A DNA stretch of 29,023 nucleotides from assembly GCA_001586965.3 (NCBI GenBank), contig LUCW03001874.1:15001-44023 (forward strand), written 5' to 3'. Source of the stretch: Sphaeroforma sirkka (Eukaryota; Opisthokonta; Ichthyosporea; Ichthyophonida). The position numbers were made by a program, and so were the translations under genes. Shown piece by piece: positions 18,136-29,023 of the stretch (its first letter is position 1; the number at the start of each line of letters is the position of its first letter). The notes under the pieces were generated by a model that saw only the letters and a list, made by a program, of their open reading frames with translations, was not told where the DNA came from and did no database searches.

Positions 18136-20540
18136 ATGTTCAATAAAATCCATACCAAAGGAGATGAACGTACCTTTCAAGCAGTTTTCGTAAATGGAGA
18201 AAAAGTTATGGCACTATTTGATCCAGGGGCTGAAGTCTCTGCTATCTCACGCCGAGTAGCCTACGCTACAGATATGGCTGTCCATAACGAAACAACTGAT
18301 TTAATCTTGGGAAATGGCAAAGTTACTACTTGCGAACAAGCCATTGACTATGCACACATAATGCTGTCAGATAGAAGAGAAGTGAAGACTCACCTAATCG
18401 TTACTGACATGTCTCAGAAATACGATTTAATTATAGGTATGACTGATCTTCTCAGTTTAGATATAACACTCACTGGTCTGCCTAATGGGCTAGACCCGAA
18501 TAAAGATCAGTCAGATGATAATATGTTAAAGATACCTAAACCTCCGGAAGGTGAAGCAAAGGATATGATTCCGCACTTCACCGATATAATTATGGACTTA
18601 ATTATACAAAACAGGAAGATTGCAATAACTGACTGGTGTATGTTTAAGTTCACTAATGGGTACGTTAGACTTGACTTAACAAACGTCGACTTCTCTAAGT
18701 TAAAGTGTCCTTCACATAACTACGTGAGTTGGAGACACAAAGACGTTGTCAAAACCCAAATCGAAGATTGGTTAAAACAGGGTCTAATTGAAATCAATTA
18801 TGGTGCAACCCCAGTTAACTTAGCTCTCTTAGCGGTCGATCAATATAAATCTGATGGAACGTTTAGTAAAACAAGAGTAGTACTAGACCTGTCGCCAATC
18901 AACAAACTAATTCCGCAACATAGTTTTCCTTACCTAAGATAAGCGAGATACTACGCAAAATGGAGGGTGCGACTATCTTTTCAAGATAGACTTAAAAGCT
19001 GCATTCCATCAACTACAAATATATCAGCCTCATAGGAAATACTTTTCCTTTACTTGGCAAGGTAAGAAGTACCAGTTTAAAGGTGCACCTGAAGGCTTAC
19101 ACATGTTACCTTCTTTCTTCCAACAAGTTATGATGGAACTATTTGCGGACCTGTCATATAACGTATCAGTCTATTTAGATGATATAGTTATCTTTACAAA
19201 GACAGCACATGAACATGCTAAACTCGTTAAAGAAGTCTTAAAGCGACTTAATCATGCTAAACTTAAGATTAACGAAGACAAGTGTTCTTTTGCTAAAGAT
19301 ACTATACACTTACTTGGCTACAAAGTATCTGCAGCAGGGGGTAGAAATTGATCCTGGCAAGAAACAGTTTCTGTTGGATTTATCAACACCAATTACTGGA
19401 AGAGATGTGAACTCTGTGTGTGGGTTTGTTAACTTCTTCTCGGATTCGGTACCGCATCTTTCTCATTACTTAAAGCCTTTCAGTCACCTACGGCTGCACA
19501 AAGGACCTTTGGGAAAGCTTTGGACTAAAGAATGTGATGATGCATTTAAACTAGTCAAAAGTAAAGTAATGGACGCACCCATCATGCAGTACCCTGTGGA
19601 TGGTGTCCCATTCCAAGTAGCAAACGACGCTTCAGATCGAGCGGTAGGTGGAGTGCTTTACCAAACGATAAATGGTAAACCGCGCTACATACAATTCTTT
19701 AGCAAGAGTTATAATAAGAGTCAACGGAATTACCCTACCGTTAAACAAGAGATCCTTGCTATAGTTACTGCGCTAAGACAGTTTAAAGACTACCTTTATG
19801 GAAGTTACTTTACTGTCGCCTGTGATCAAAAGTCTTTAACATACTTAAAAGACATGAACCCTGACTCACAGTTGGTGAGCCGCTGGCATGACATTATTGC
19901 CAAGTTCGCTTTTAATATAACACACATACCAGGAATACATAACCATCTTCCTGACATGCTCTCTCGACTTGTGCCCGACTACCAGAAAACAGTCAAGGAG
20001 TTATTAGCAACCGATTGGATGCTAAATAAGAAATGGTTTAACCTCGCTCAATCACGATGGGGTCCATTTACTGTTGATATGTTCGTCGCAGAACATAACA
20101 AACAGGTTTCTGAATATAGGTCGTTGACTCATCCTAAAGGTGATGCATTTCAGCTTGACTTATCAAAACATAATTCGTGGGCTAACCCACCTTGTCAACT
20201 TATCGCACAGTTGTTAAATTATGTTAATATTACGAAATCTACCATTACGCTGTGTTGTCCCTTACGTAACTCCGACCCATGGATACGTGATTTAATTAAT
20301 ATGATTCAAGACGAACCTATTTATGTAGACCGTGAAACCGACACGTTTTTGTATCAGGAATCCTATTCTATTAAGAAGACACCTTGGAAACACACCATTG
20401 TTTGTCGCATCGGTCCTGCAGGTACCACTAAGTGGAAACCCTCAACCGAATTCTTAGCTAAACTAGAGGAGTCTAAAGAGTTTGAACAAAGCTCAAGACT
20501 CGTACAACACATGCACCCAACAAGATTGCAGAAATGAGGT
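18136..20540 (+). pseudogene. pol region of copy 1: protease, reverse transcriptase, RNase H, NPP segment
   Basis: The protease is marked by A-L-F-D-P-G-A-E-V-S-A-I-S (about 18210-18250) and Y-D-L-I-I-G. The reverse transcriptase has the thumb/finger signature W-L-K-Q-G-L-I-E, R-V-V-L-D-L-S-P-I-N and the catalytic Y-L-D-D at about 19172. RNase H follows with V-A-N-D-A-S-D-R-A-V-G-G-V-L, F-F-S-K-S-Y-N and K-Q-E-I-L-A-I-V, then the H-I-P-G-I-H-N-H-L-P-D-M-L-S linker typical of Ty3/Gypsy. After it comes W-G-P-F-T-V-D-M-F and W-A-N-P-P at about 20178-20192. The region is broken. Confidence 0.85.
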
Positions 20541-20899
20541 AATGCCGATTGAAACGGCATTAGATCGTAAAACATGGAACTAGCTAAGGCCATGTATCAA
20601 AGACTCAAAACTCTAAGAGAACCTGAAGCTCGCACTCAACTACTTAAAGCTGCTTAAAGAACAGCCAGGAGTTGCGAAAAAACTGAAGAAGATACTTCAA
20701 CAATCCAATGTTGTCAATTATGTATCTCAGGACTCTACCCCTCCTGATACTGAGGTTGCCCTTTCCAACAGAACTATGGTTCATCCAGCCAGCGTTACGC
20801 AGAATCTGACTGATTTAGAGGAGCTCGAAAGTAGAGTTAAATTATACATAATTTAACGCATCGAGCATATGAGCATACTTATAAAATGGCTATTCGTGC

Positions 20900-22440
20900 A
20901 GGGGCTTGATCACCCGGCGCTGAAAAAGAAACCATATGTGTAGTATACCGACGCTGTACTGATTGTGAAAAGAACCAGATCAAGCGATACGGTTGGGCAC
21001 CCCTAAAAAAGTGTGACAGAAGACCAATCGATGCGCCTAGTCATAGTCGATTTGGTTAAACTCCCGCGATCAAGCATACTGGCGATGTATATATCTGTCA
21101 TTTCTTATGTGTGGCTTCGGGCTATAACTTGCTTTATGCAATACCGAACAAACGTCCACAAACAGTGGCAGAATTATGCTATCACGTCTTCAATGACTTC
21201 GGTTTCCCTGAGTACTATGTTCTGATAACGGTAGTGAGTTTTGTACCGACGTAATGGAGGCACTTATACCTCGTGTCAGGCATGACCCATAGGCATGGTG
21301 TTCCTTACAAACCTCAAACGCAGGGTGCAAATGAGAGACACGTCATAGAGAACTTAAGAAACTCTTGCGTACCGCACTAAACGACGTTGAGGATATGTGG
21401 CCTTATCATTTTGAAATGGGTTCAGACTCAAATGAATAACTGCATGAATCCTCAAACTGGAACACTCACGTTTTCACTATTTCTTTGGCCGCTATAGTGA
21501 ATTACAAGCAACGTTTGATAAAACTGCGCCCGAGAAAACACGCTACCCGTGGCTACAAAAGATCGAGCATATACAGAACGTTGTTTACCCCTGTTTACTC
21601 GAGCACAAAGAATCGCGTCCCTACTTAAACTGCGTATGACCGATGGAATAACACTAAGAACATTGTTCAGTTCAAAGTCGGCGATTACGTTAACATTATA
21701 AATCGAAACGCCAACGTTACCAAGCTCTCTTCTAAGACGATAGGACCATTTGTTATTTCCTACCATGATGAGAAAGTGATTACTTACAAGTGAATAACAT
21801 TGATGGTACTAGCGCAACCAATCTAGTGACCTCACCGTATCCCTACCTCGAATTTTCATTCGCTCGCTTCATTTGATTCTGATATACCAGTTAATATAGG
21901 TCACAAGTCAAGATATAATTGACAAAACATCCGAAGACGATTTACACTTACTACAAGACCCGTTTCATGGATGGGACGGTAGCTTAGCTAACCTCCGATG
22001 CATTTCGTGAATCTCGCGACTTTCATCATATCTTTAATAAGAAATGGAATAAGCGTTTACATAAGAACACAGGAGATAAACGCAAAGGGTTTCCTCAGGT
22101 GACTACAAACCCTGACGGATCTGAAATTCTATTTGCCACCTACTTCATTCCAACATTGACTAAACTTTCTGATCTGCTTACCAACAGTTCAGAAAATTGT
22201 TCAAAACTTTACTTACTAATGAAGAACAGACTTTGGCTATTACCTTACCAAATAATAAACGTAAGGCGCCTACATCGGAAATGGTTACTGGACCATATAC
22301 TAAACGACATAGAGTACAACATGAGTCTTGAACTCGTACATATGAGGCGCATACTTACTCGATAAGTCATGACTTGAAACCGTTTTTTTTACCTTGGTTT
22401 TCAGCTTTACCAACTAGATCGTATCTTAAACGTACGTTCC
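20900..22440 (+). pseudogene. Integrase and 3' tail region of copy 1
   Basis: Integrase pieces are visible as D-N-G-S-E-F near 21.2 kb and V-P-Y-K-P-Q-T-Q-G-A-N-E-R-H near 21.3 kb, both hallmarks of retroviral-type DDE integrases. The rest up to the purine-rich tract has no recognised domain. Strongly eroded. Confidence 0.75.
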
Positions 22441-22467
22441 GTAGTTCTACAAAGCTACTGGGGGCTA

Positions 22468-22600
22468 TGTAGAAATACGGCCTCGGTCAGTCTAAAATAT
22501 CAAGATCAATTGAGATAATACATTGGTTTTATTTGTATTTTAAATAATTTAGTACAAGCTCTTTTTTCTAATATTTCAAAGTGTTCTAAATTCACTTTGA
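22468..22600 (+). repeat. Partial LTR (first 133 bp)
   Basis: It matches the beginning of the LTR and stops where a complete LTR starts again at 22601. This fits insertion of a second copy into the 3' LTR of the first, or an internal LTR duplication. Confidence 0.8.
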
Positions 22601-23245
22601 TGTAGAAATACGACCTCCGAGTCAGTCTAAAATATCAAGATCAATTGAGATAATACATTGGTTTTTATTTGTATTTTAAATAAAATTAGTACAAGCTCTT
22701 TTTTCCAATATTTCCAAAAGTGTTCTAAATTCACTTTGATGGCTCCAATAGCCTGGTATTTAGTATGACTCATCTACTTGGACCTATTTGAGACATTAGT
22801 AGATGTAGGATATTATAAACTAAATTTTTTATAATCTCCGAACTACTACTATAGATTTTGGTCCTCCGCCAATCTCCAAAATCTAATAAGAAGTCTTTTT
22901 TCTTTTAACTTTTCTTCAGATGGAACTTTATTTATATCAGCTAATGTATTAACGTGACTTACGTTATTATGTCTAATGACTTACAAATTAGGCTTGAAGT
23001 GGTCATGAACACTTAGGCGTACTTCTAGTGAAAATTATTCAATAAAGAACCTGGCCCCAGAAATTTGCGCCCTGTGTGATCAGGGATCATTTAGGCTCTT
23101 AACAAGGAGGCAGTCCCGATCATTCTTACACAAGCTACCACTGCTAAATCCTAACTGACTAAAGTGTATTTTTGGTTTAATATAGTTTGAAACCTAGTAA
23201 TTTCCATCAGAGTTTACATATTTTTCAGTTATGTTAGTAGTTACG
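22601..23245 (+). repeat. LTR of copy 2
   Basis: Complete LTR starting tgtagaaatacgacc and ending at gtagttac. It is collinear with 15472-16097 and is followed by the same leader and gag start region. Confidence 0.8.
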
Positions 23246-23953
23246 GCCGTGTACTGCTTCTGAAATATCAGACACATCGAGTTACTATCCAGCATGAATG
23301 CCTTGACTAAGGGTACTTCTAAAACTTGAGGAGCCTTCAGCTCTAAAGCACCACTAAGCCTGCCGAGGTTCTAGGGGTCCCACTGTGGAAACACCTAGCC
23401 TGTCTGAGTTATGACTGCCGAGGAATACTGTTGGGGGAAACCCATTCTGAGGGGTTGTTGAGAGTTATTCTGAGGATGACTAGTCGGATCACAAGCCTTG
23501 GAAGAAGAGGTATCCTACTACCCAGGTAACCAGCGTCCATTGCATATCACCTGGGTGAAGCTCAGGACCCCAGCTTGCCCCCTGATGACGTGCCGTCGAG
23601 TATTGGAGACAAGCGTCGAAAGGCTGGAAAATTCGTGGATACAGATGTCAGGCATTATAACTCCACATCTAAAGGACACTCCCTTTCAAAATCCGGCGTG
23701 AAAAGTAGTGGACCCTGTCCGAAAATTTTCAGTTTCGCCATCATTGGAGCTTCCATTCCATTCGGCTCAAATCTTGGGGCCGAAGCTGAGGATGCCATAA
23801 CTCGACAACGAGTGGTTGGATCCTCTAAATCACGACACCAATTGAACCGCACTGAAGCGCTCTTGAAGGAGCTAGCGGCAGCGACAAGTTGTGGACCCCA
23901 CTATCGTGTCCCACTTGGCACGATATTCTTCCTATGCCGAAGAAGAAAAAAAT

Positions 23954-24024
23954 TCGGAATGGGTTTTGAACCCGAGACCTACTAGTTTACCAGCCGACCT
24001 ATTTACCACTAAGCCAATTACCGC
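23954..24024 (-). other. tRNA-like sequence inside copy 2
   Basis: On the minus strand an A-box match (tggcttagtgg) is followed by ctggt/actag arms in the anticodon-stem position and a B-box-like gggttcaaaac. The ends can pair imperfectly (3' attccga with a near complement at the 5' end). The anticodon loop is too short for a working tRNA, so this is a remnant or a tRNA-derived SINE head. The segment is absent at the matching place in copy 1. Confidence 0.4.
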
Positions 24025-27000
24025 ATGGCATTAGAGATAAATATTTCCAAGAATTTAATCTCTATAGCTCTGATGTTTATCATCGACCATCCTCTTGACA
24101 AGCCTAACCCTGTCAGAGGAATATGAGTCATCATGGAGCACTCTGATGGCGAACACCACATCCTCGTAAATATCGACCCTCATTTGCCTTCTAACCTCGC
24201 AAATGCGATTTTGTGACCATCTATCCTTTACACCAACACCTCGTTGAGAGAGTTCCCGCTCTAATCCTGAGGGGATGAGGAAGTGAGAACCAGACACTTC
24301 TCGTCCTCAGGCTATTACGCTCTGGTATGCAGAGTCCTTGAGGACCGTCTGTTGAGACCAGCTCTGACTATGACGATGGAGAAGAATGGACATGCTTGTT
24401 CGCTATCTAAACGATCGATAGAGAAAGGAAATAAGGTACCAATAAGCACCTAACAGCCCGTAGCACTGAGCACAGAGGCCTCGTGAACACTTAAGACTTA
24501 CAGCTTTACTCAAAAGCAGCTAGGTAGTAACGCGCAGGCTGAGGGTCGATTTTACTCCTACTAATGAGAGTACCCAGTGGAGAGACTGAAGAAGGCCTTC
24601 GACCAACTTAGAGGAGTCTGCCAGCCTTAGGGACCAGCAGATGATGAATGCCGCTATTCATTTCTGTGAGCCCCAGGTGGGCTGGCGGGGCTATCTTGAA
24701 AGGCTCATGAACCCAACTGGAAAGAAGCCCTACCTGGCACCAGTTGCGTGATAATCTACTTAACACCATTTTTAGAAGATGCACGTGACGATGAACTTCA
24801 CAAGTCTCATAAGATCTCAACACGAACATACCACTGATCGAGGTGCTCTAGCTCATATGACATTTTGCCATGATCTCGGATGGGTGGTCGTGCCTATACT
24901 AGTGAATATTTATTAATTTGTCAGATGATGGAGACTCTGAGACTAACCTCTTTAAAGAAGTCAATGATGACATCATCGCCTATGGTGATTTGCGATCTAT
25001 GCACTTAGTCTGTCTTTTGAAGAGGATGAGTACACAAACATACCAATTCCTCTACTAGAGTGCTTAGTACCACAGGCTTGTATCAGCCTACTAAGCAGAA
25101 ACGCAGTAGAGACTAATACTGCGCGTAGTTCTAAGAGAAACCTCCGCACTACTACTGGAGAGTGCTGGCTCTACTTCTACCGAACCGAAAGTGTAGTAAG
25201 AAGGAGTGAGCCATGCAAAGTGTGGTTTTACAACCTCACAAAAACATAATGGCTTGATGGAATGAAGGCAGACACGACCCTATTAAATTAAGCCATAGGC
25301 AAAGCCAGATTTTGGACACTATATGAAAGAGTGTGCTACTTGCAGGGAACACTAACTTGGTTGGCACAAAGAGGAGTGCAAGAAGGACTTACCAGACGAT
25401 CCAAATTTAAGCACTGACGAACACCATATGTGCGCACTAGAGGCAAGATTATGAGAAAATGTTCAATAAAATCTATACCAAAGGAGATGAACGTATCTTT
25501 CAAGCAGTTTTCGTAAATGGAGAAAAAGTTGTAGCTTTTCTATTTGATCCAGGGGCTGAAGTCTCTGCTATCTCATGCTTGAGTAGCCTACGCTACGAAT
25601 ATGGCTGTCCGCAACGAAACCTTTGATTTTAATCTTGAGGAAATGGCAAAGTTATTACTTGCAGAAACAAACCATTGACTATGCACACATAATGCTGTCA
25701 GATATAGAAGAGAAGTGAAGACTCACCTAATCGTTACTGACATATGTCTCGTAAAGCTCTGGTTGCAATTATAGGTATGACGTGATCTTCTCGGTTGCGT
25801 TATAACACTCACTGAGGTGCCATAATGGGCTGGGCCGAATAAAAAGAATCCGTCAGATGATAATATGTTAAAGATACCTAAACCTCCGGAAGGTGAAGCA
25901 AAGGGATATGATTCCGCACTTCACCGATATAATTATGAACAATTATACAAAACAGGAGAAAGATTGCAATAACTGACGGGTGCTTATGTTTTGGTTCTCT
26001 AATGGAGTACATTGAACTTGACTTAACAAGCGTCGCTTCTCTAAAGTTAAAGTGTCCTTCACATAGCTACGTGAGTTGGAGACACAAAGACGTTATCAAA
26101 ACCCCAGAGTGAAGATTGGTTAAGAGCAAGGTCTAAGTGAAATCCAGCCAGCAGATGCAGCCCCCACGGTAGCTTAGCTCTCTCTTAGCGGTCGATCAAT
26201 ATAAATCCTGATGGAACGTTTAGTAAAAGAGCAAGAGTAGTACTAGACCTACTTCGCCAATCAACAAACTAATTTCATAACATAGTTTTCCCATACTAAG
26301 ATAAAAGCGAGATACTACTACGCAAAAATGGAGGTGCGATTATCTTTTTCAAGATAGACTTAAAAGCTGCATTCCATCAACTACAAATATATCAGCCTCT
26401 TAGGAAATGCTTTTCCTTTACTTGGCAAAGGTAAAAATTACCAGTTTTAAAGAGTGCACCTGAGGAAACACACATGTTACCTTCTTTCTTCCAACAGTTA
26501 TGATGGAACTATTTGCGGACCTGTCATTATAACGTATCAGTCTATTTAGATAGTATGATTATCTTTACAAAGACAACACATGAACATGCTAAAAAAAACT
26601 TTCGTTAAAAGAAATCTTAAAAGCGACTTAATCATGCTAAACTTAAGATTAACGAAGACAAGTGTTCTTTTGCTAAAGATACTATACACTTGCTTGGCTA
26701 CAAAGTATCTGCAACTTGGGTGAGAAATTGATCCTGGCAAAAAACGGTTTCTGTTGGTTGTATCAACACCAATTACTGGAAGAGATGTGAACTCCTGTGT
26801 GTGGGTTTTGTTAGCTTCTTCTCTCAGATTCGGTACCGCATCTTTCTCATTTACTTAAAACCTTTCAGTCACCTACATTTTCAAAGGACCTTTAGGAAAG
26901 CTTTTGGACTAAAAAAGAATATGACGATGCATTTAAACTAGTCAAAAAGTAAAGTAATGGACACACCCATCATGCAGTACCCTGTGGATGGTGTCCCATT

Positions 27001-29023
27001 CAAGTAACAACCGACGCTTCAGATCGAGCGGTAGGTGGAGTGCTTTTTACCAAACGATAAATAGTATTAAAGCCGCGCTACATACAATTCTTTCTTTAGC
27101 AAAAGAGTTATAATAGAGTCAACGGAATTACCCTACCGTTAAACAAGAGCTCCTTGCTATAGTTACTGCGCTAAAGACGGTTTAAAAGACTACCTTTATG
27201 GAAGTTACTTTACTGTCGCCCTGGCGATCAAAGTCTTTAACATACTTAAAAGATATGGTAGCCCTGATTCACAGTTGGTGAGCCGCTGGCACAACATTAT
27301 TGCCAAGAATTCGCTTTTAATATAACACACACATATGAGAGATACATAACCGTCTTTCCCTGACATGCTCTCTCGACTTGTGTGCCCCGACTACCAGAAA
27401 GCAGATCAAAGAGTTATTAACTTATGCGATTGGATGCTAAATAAGAAATGAGTTAACACTCATACTCAATCACGATGAGTTACATTTACTGTTGATATGT
27501 TCGCCCAGCCGCAGAACATAACAAACAGGTTTTCTGAATATAGGTCATTGACTCATCCCCTAAGGTGATGCATTTCAGCTTGACTTATCAAAAGCATAAT
27601 GCGTGGGGCTAACCCACATGATAAGCTTATCGCACAGTTGGTAAATTATGTTAATATTACTACAAATCTACCATTACGCTGTGTTGTCCCTTACGTGGCA
27701 CCGACCCTTGGATGCATTGATTTAATTAATATGATTCAAGACAGACCTATGTCATTACGACCACCGATGAAACCGACACGTTCTTGTATCAGAGATCCTA
27801 TTCCTGATAAGAGACGCCTTGGAAACACACCTGTGTTTGTCGCATCGGTCCTGCGGTACCTCTAAATTGGAAACCCTCAGCCAGATTCTTAGCTAAACTA
27901 GAGGAGTCTAAAGAGTTTGAACAAAAGCTCAAGACTCGTACAACACATGCACCAACAAGATTTAAGTCGAGGTAATGCCGATTGAAACGGCATTAGAATC
28001 GTAAAAACATGGAACTAACTAAGGACATGGGATCAAAAGACTCAAAACTCTAAAGAGAACCTGAAGCTCACTCCTTCACTTAATTAAGCGCTGCTTAAAG
28101 AACAATGAGGAGTTGCGAAACAACTGAAGAAGATACTTCAACAATCAATGTTGTCAATTATGTATCTCAGGACTCTACCCCTCCTGATACTGAGGTTGCC
28201 CTTTCCAACAGGACTATGGTTCATCCAGCCAGCGTTACGCAGAATCTGACTGACTTAGAGGAGCTCGAAAGTAGAGTTAAATTATGCATAATTTAACGCA
28301 TCAAGGCATATGAGCATGCTAACAAAATGGCTATTCGATGCAGGGGCTGAATCACCCAGCGTAGAAAGAAGCCATACGTGAAATTATACCGACGCTGTGC
28401 TGATTGTAGAAAAGAACCAGATCAAGCTTGATACGGTTGGGCACCCCTAAAGTGTGACGAAGACCAACCGATGCGCCGAGTCACTTAGTCGATTTGGTTA
28501 AACTCCGCGATCCAAACATACTGGCGATGTATATCTGGCCATTTCTTATGTGTGGCTTCGGGCTATAACTTGCTTTATGCAATACCGAACAAATCCACAA
28601 ACGATGGCAGAATTAATGCTATCACGTCTTTAATGACTTCGGTTTCCCCGAGTACTATGTTCTGATAACGGTAGTAAGGTTTTGTACCGACGTAATGGAG
28701 GCATATGCCGTATCAGGCATGACCCTTAGGCGTGAGTGTTCCTTACAAACCTCAAACGCAGGTGCAAATGAGACACGTCATAGAGAACTTAAGAAACTCT
28801 GCGTACCGCACTGAACGACGTTAGGGGATATGTGGCCTTATCGACGAAAATGGGTTCAGACTCGATAAGACCTGCATGAATCTCAAACTGGAACCTCCGT
28901 TTCACTATTTCTTTTGGTAGCTATAATTGGATTATAACGTTTGATGGAAACTGCGCCGAAAACACGCTACCCCGTGGCTTCAAAGATCGAGCATATGCAG
29001 AACGTTGTTTACCCTGTTTACTC

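Larger units (their letters stand above)
15472..22600 (+). mobile_element. Ty3/Gypsy-like LTR retrotransposon, copy 1 (broken)
   Basis: 5' LTR at 15472-16097. Internal region from about 16098 with gag, protease, reverse transcriptase, RNase H, an extra NPP-motif segment and integrase in that order, typical of Ty3/Gypsy apart from the extra segment. A purine-rich stretch (actgggggcta) precedes a partial 3' LTR at 22468-22600. The element is broken, with roughly ten to twenty disruptions, more towards its 3' end, so it is a fossil. The few base substitutions between LTR copies suggest a fairly recent insertion. No target-site duplication can be assigned, because the left side abuts an inverted LTR piece and the right side abuts a second copy. 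Confidence 0.85.
22601..29023 (+). mobile_element. Ty3/Gypsy-like LTR retrotransposon, copy 2 (heavily broken, runs off right edge)
   Basis: Same family and orientation as copy 1. LTR at 22601-23245, gag about 23290-25400, protease from about 25460, reverse transcriptase about 26050-26720, RNase H and NPP segment about 26990-27750, integrase from about 28380 to the edge. It is collinear with copy 1 throughout. It carries very many small length differences but comparatively few substitutions, so it is a wreck by reading frame though not obviously old by sequence. Confidence 0.85.

Overview
The window looks like nuclear DNA of an intron-rich unicellular eukaryote. It has GT-AG introns, long (TA)n, (GT)n and (TCTA)n microsatellites, a broadly conserved eukaryotic membrane-protein gene and Ty3/Gypsy-type retroelements. 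A unicellular relative of animals (ichthyosporean type) would fit, but the sequence alone does not prove it.

Left part (1 to about 6.55 kb, + strand): the 3' portion of an LMBRD2-like (LMBR1 family) multi-pass membrane protein gene, running in from beyond the left edge. Six exons can be placed by protein similarity and matching intron phases: about 178-555, 1186-1237, 2030-2172, 3028/3037-3133, 4107-4281 and 4957-5068. The terminal exon is 6345-6549. The introns are packed with simple repeats. Nearly every intron also carries extra copies of the adjoining exon edge or splice site. Two of these duplications keep the reading frame open between the copies. This repeated duplication of exon boundaries is the most unusual host-gene signal here. 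A 239-bp element with terminal inverted repeats and TA flanks (5833-6071) sits in the last intron.

Middle (about 6.55-15.1 kb): a GT-rich tract, an 82-bp tandem repeat, and a G+C-richer stretch (about 7.8-9.0 kb) that probably holds exons of an unidentified gene but whose strand I could not settle. Then come about 6 kb of AT-rich DNA with no recognisable gene.

Right part (about 15.1 kb to the end): two copies of one Ty3/Gypsy-like LTR retrotransposon, head to tail. The first (15472-22600) keeps recognisable gag, protease, reverse transcriptase, RNase H and integrase regions and is broken. Its 5' LTR is preceded by an inverted LTR piece, making a palindrome with arms of about 370 bp. The second (22601 to beyond the right edge) is much more eroded, mostly by short insertions and deletions. 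It carries a tRNA-like sequence that the first copy lacks. A Dam-methyltransferase-like NPP-motif segment, of a kind I associate with DIRS-type elements, lies between RNase H and integrase.
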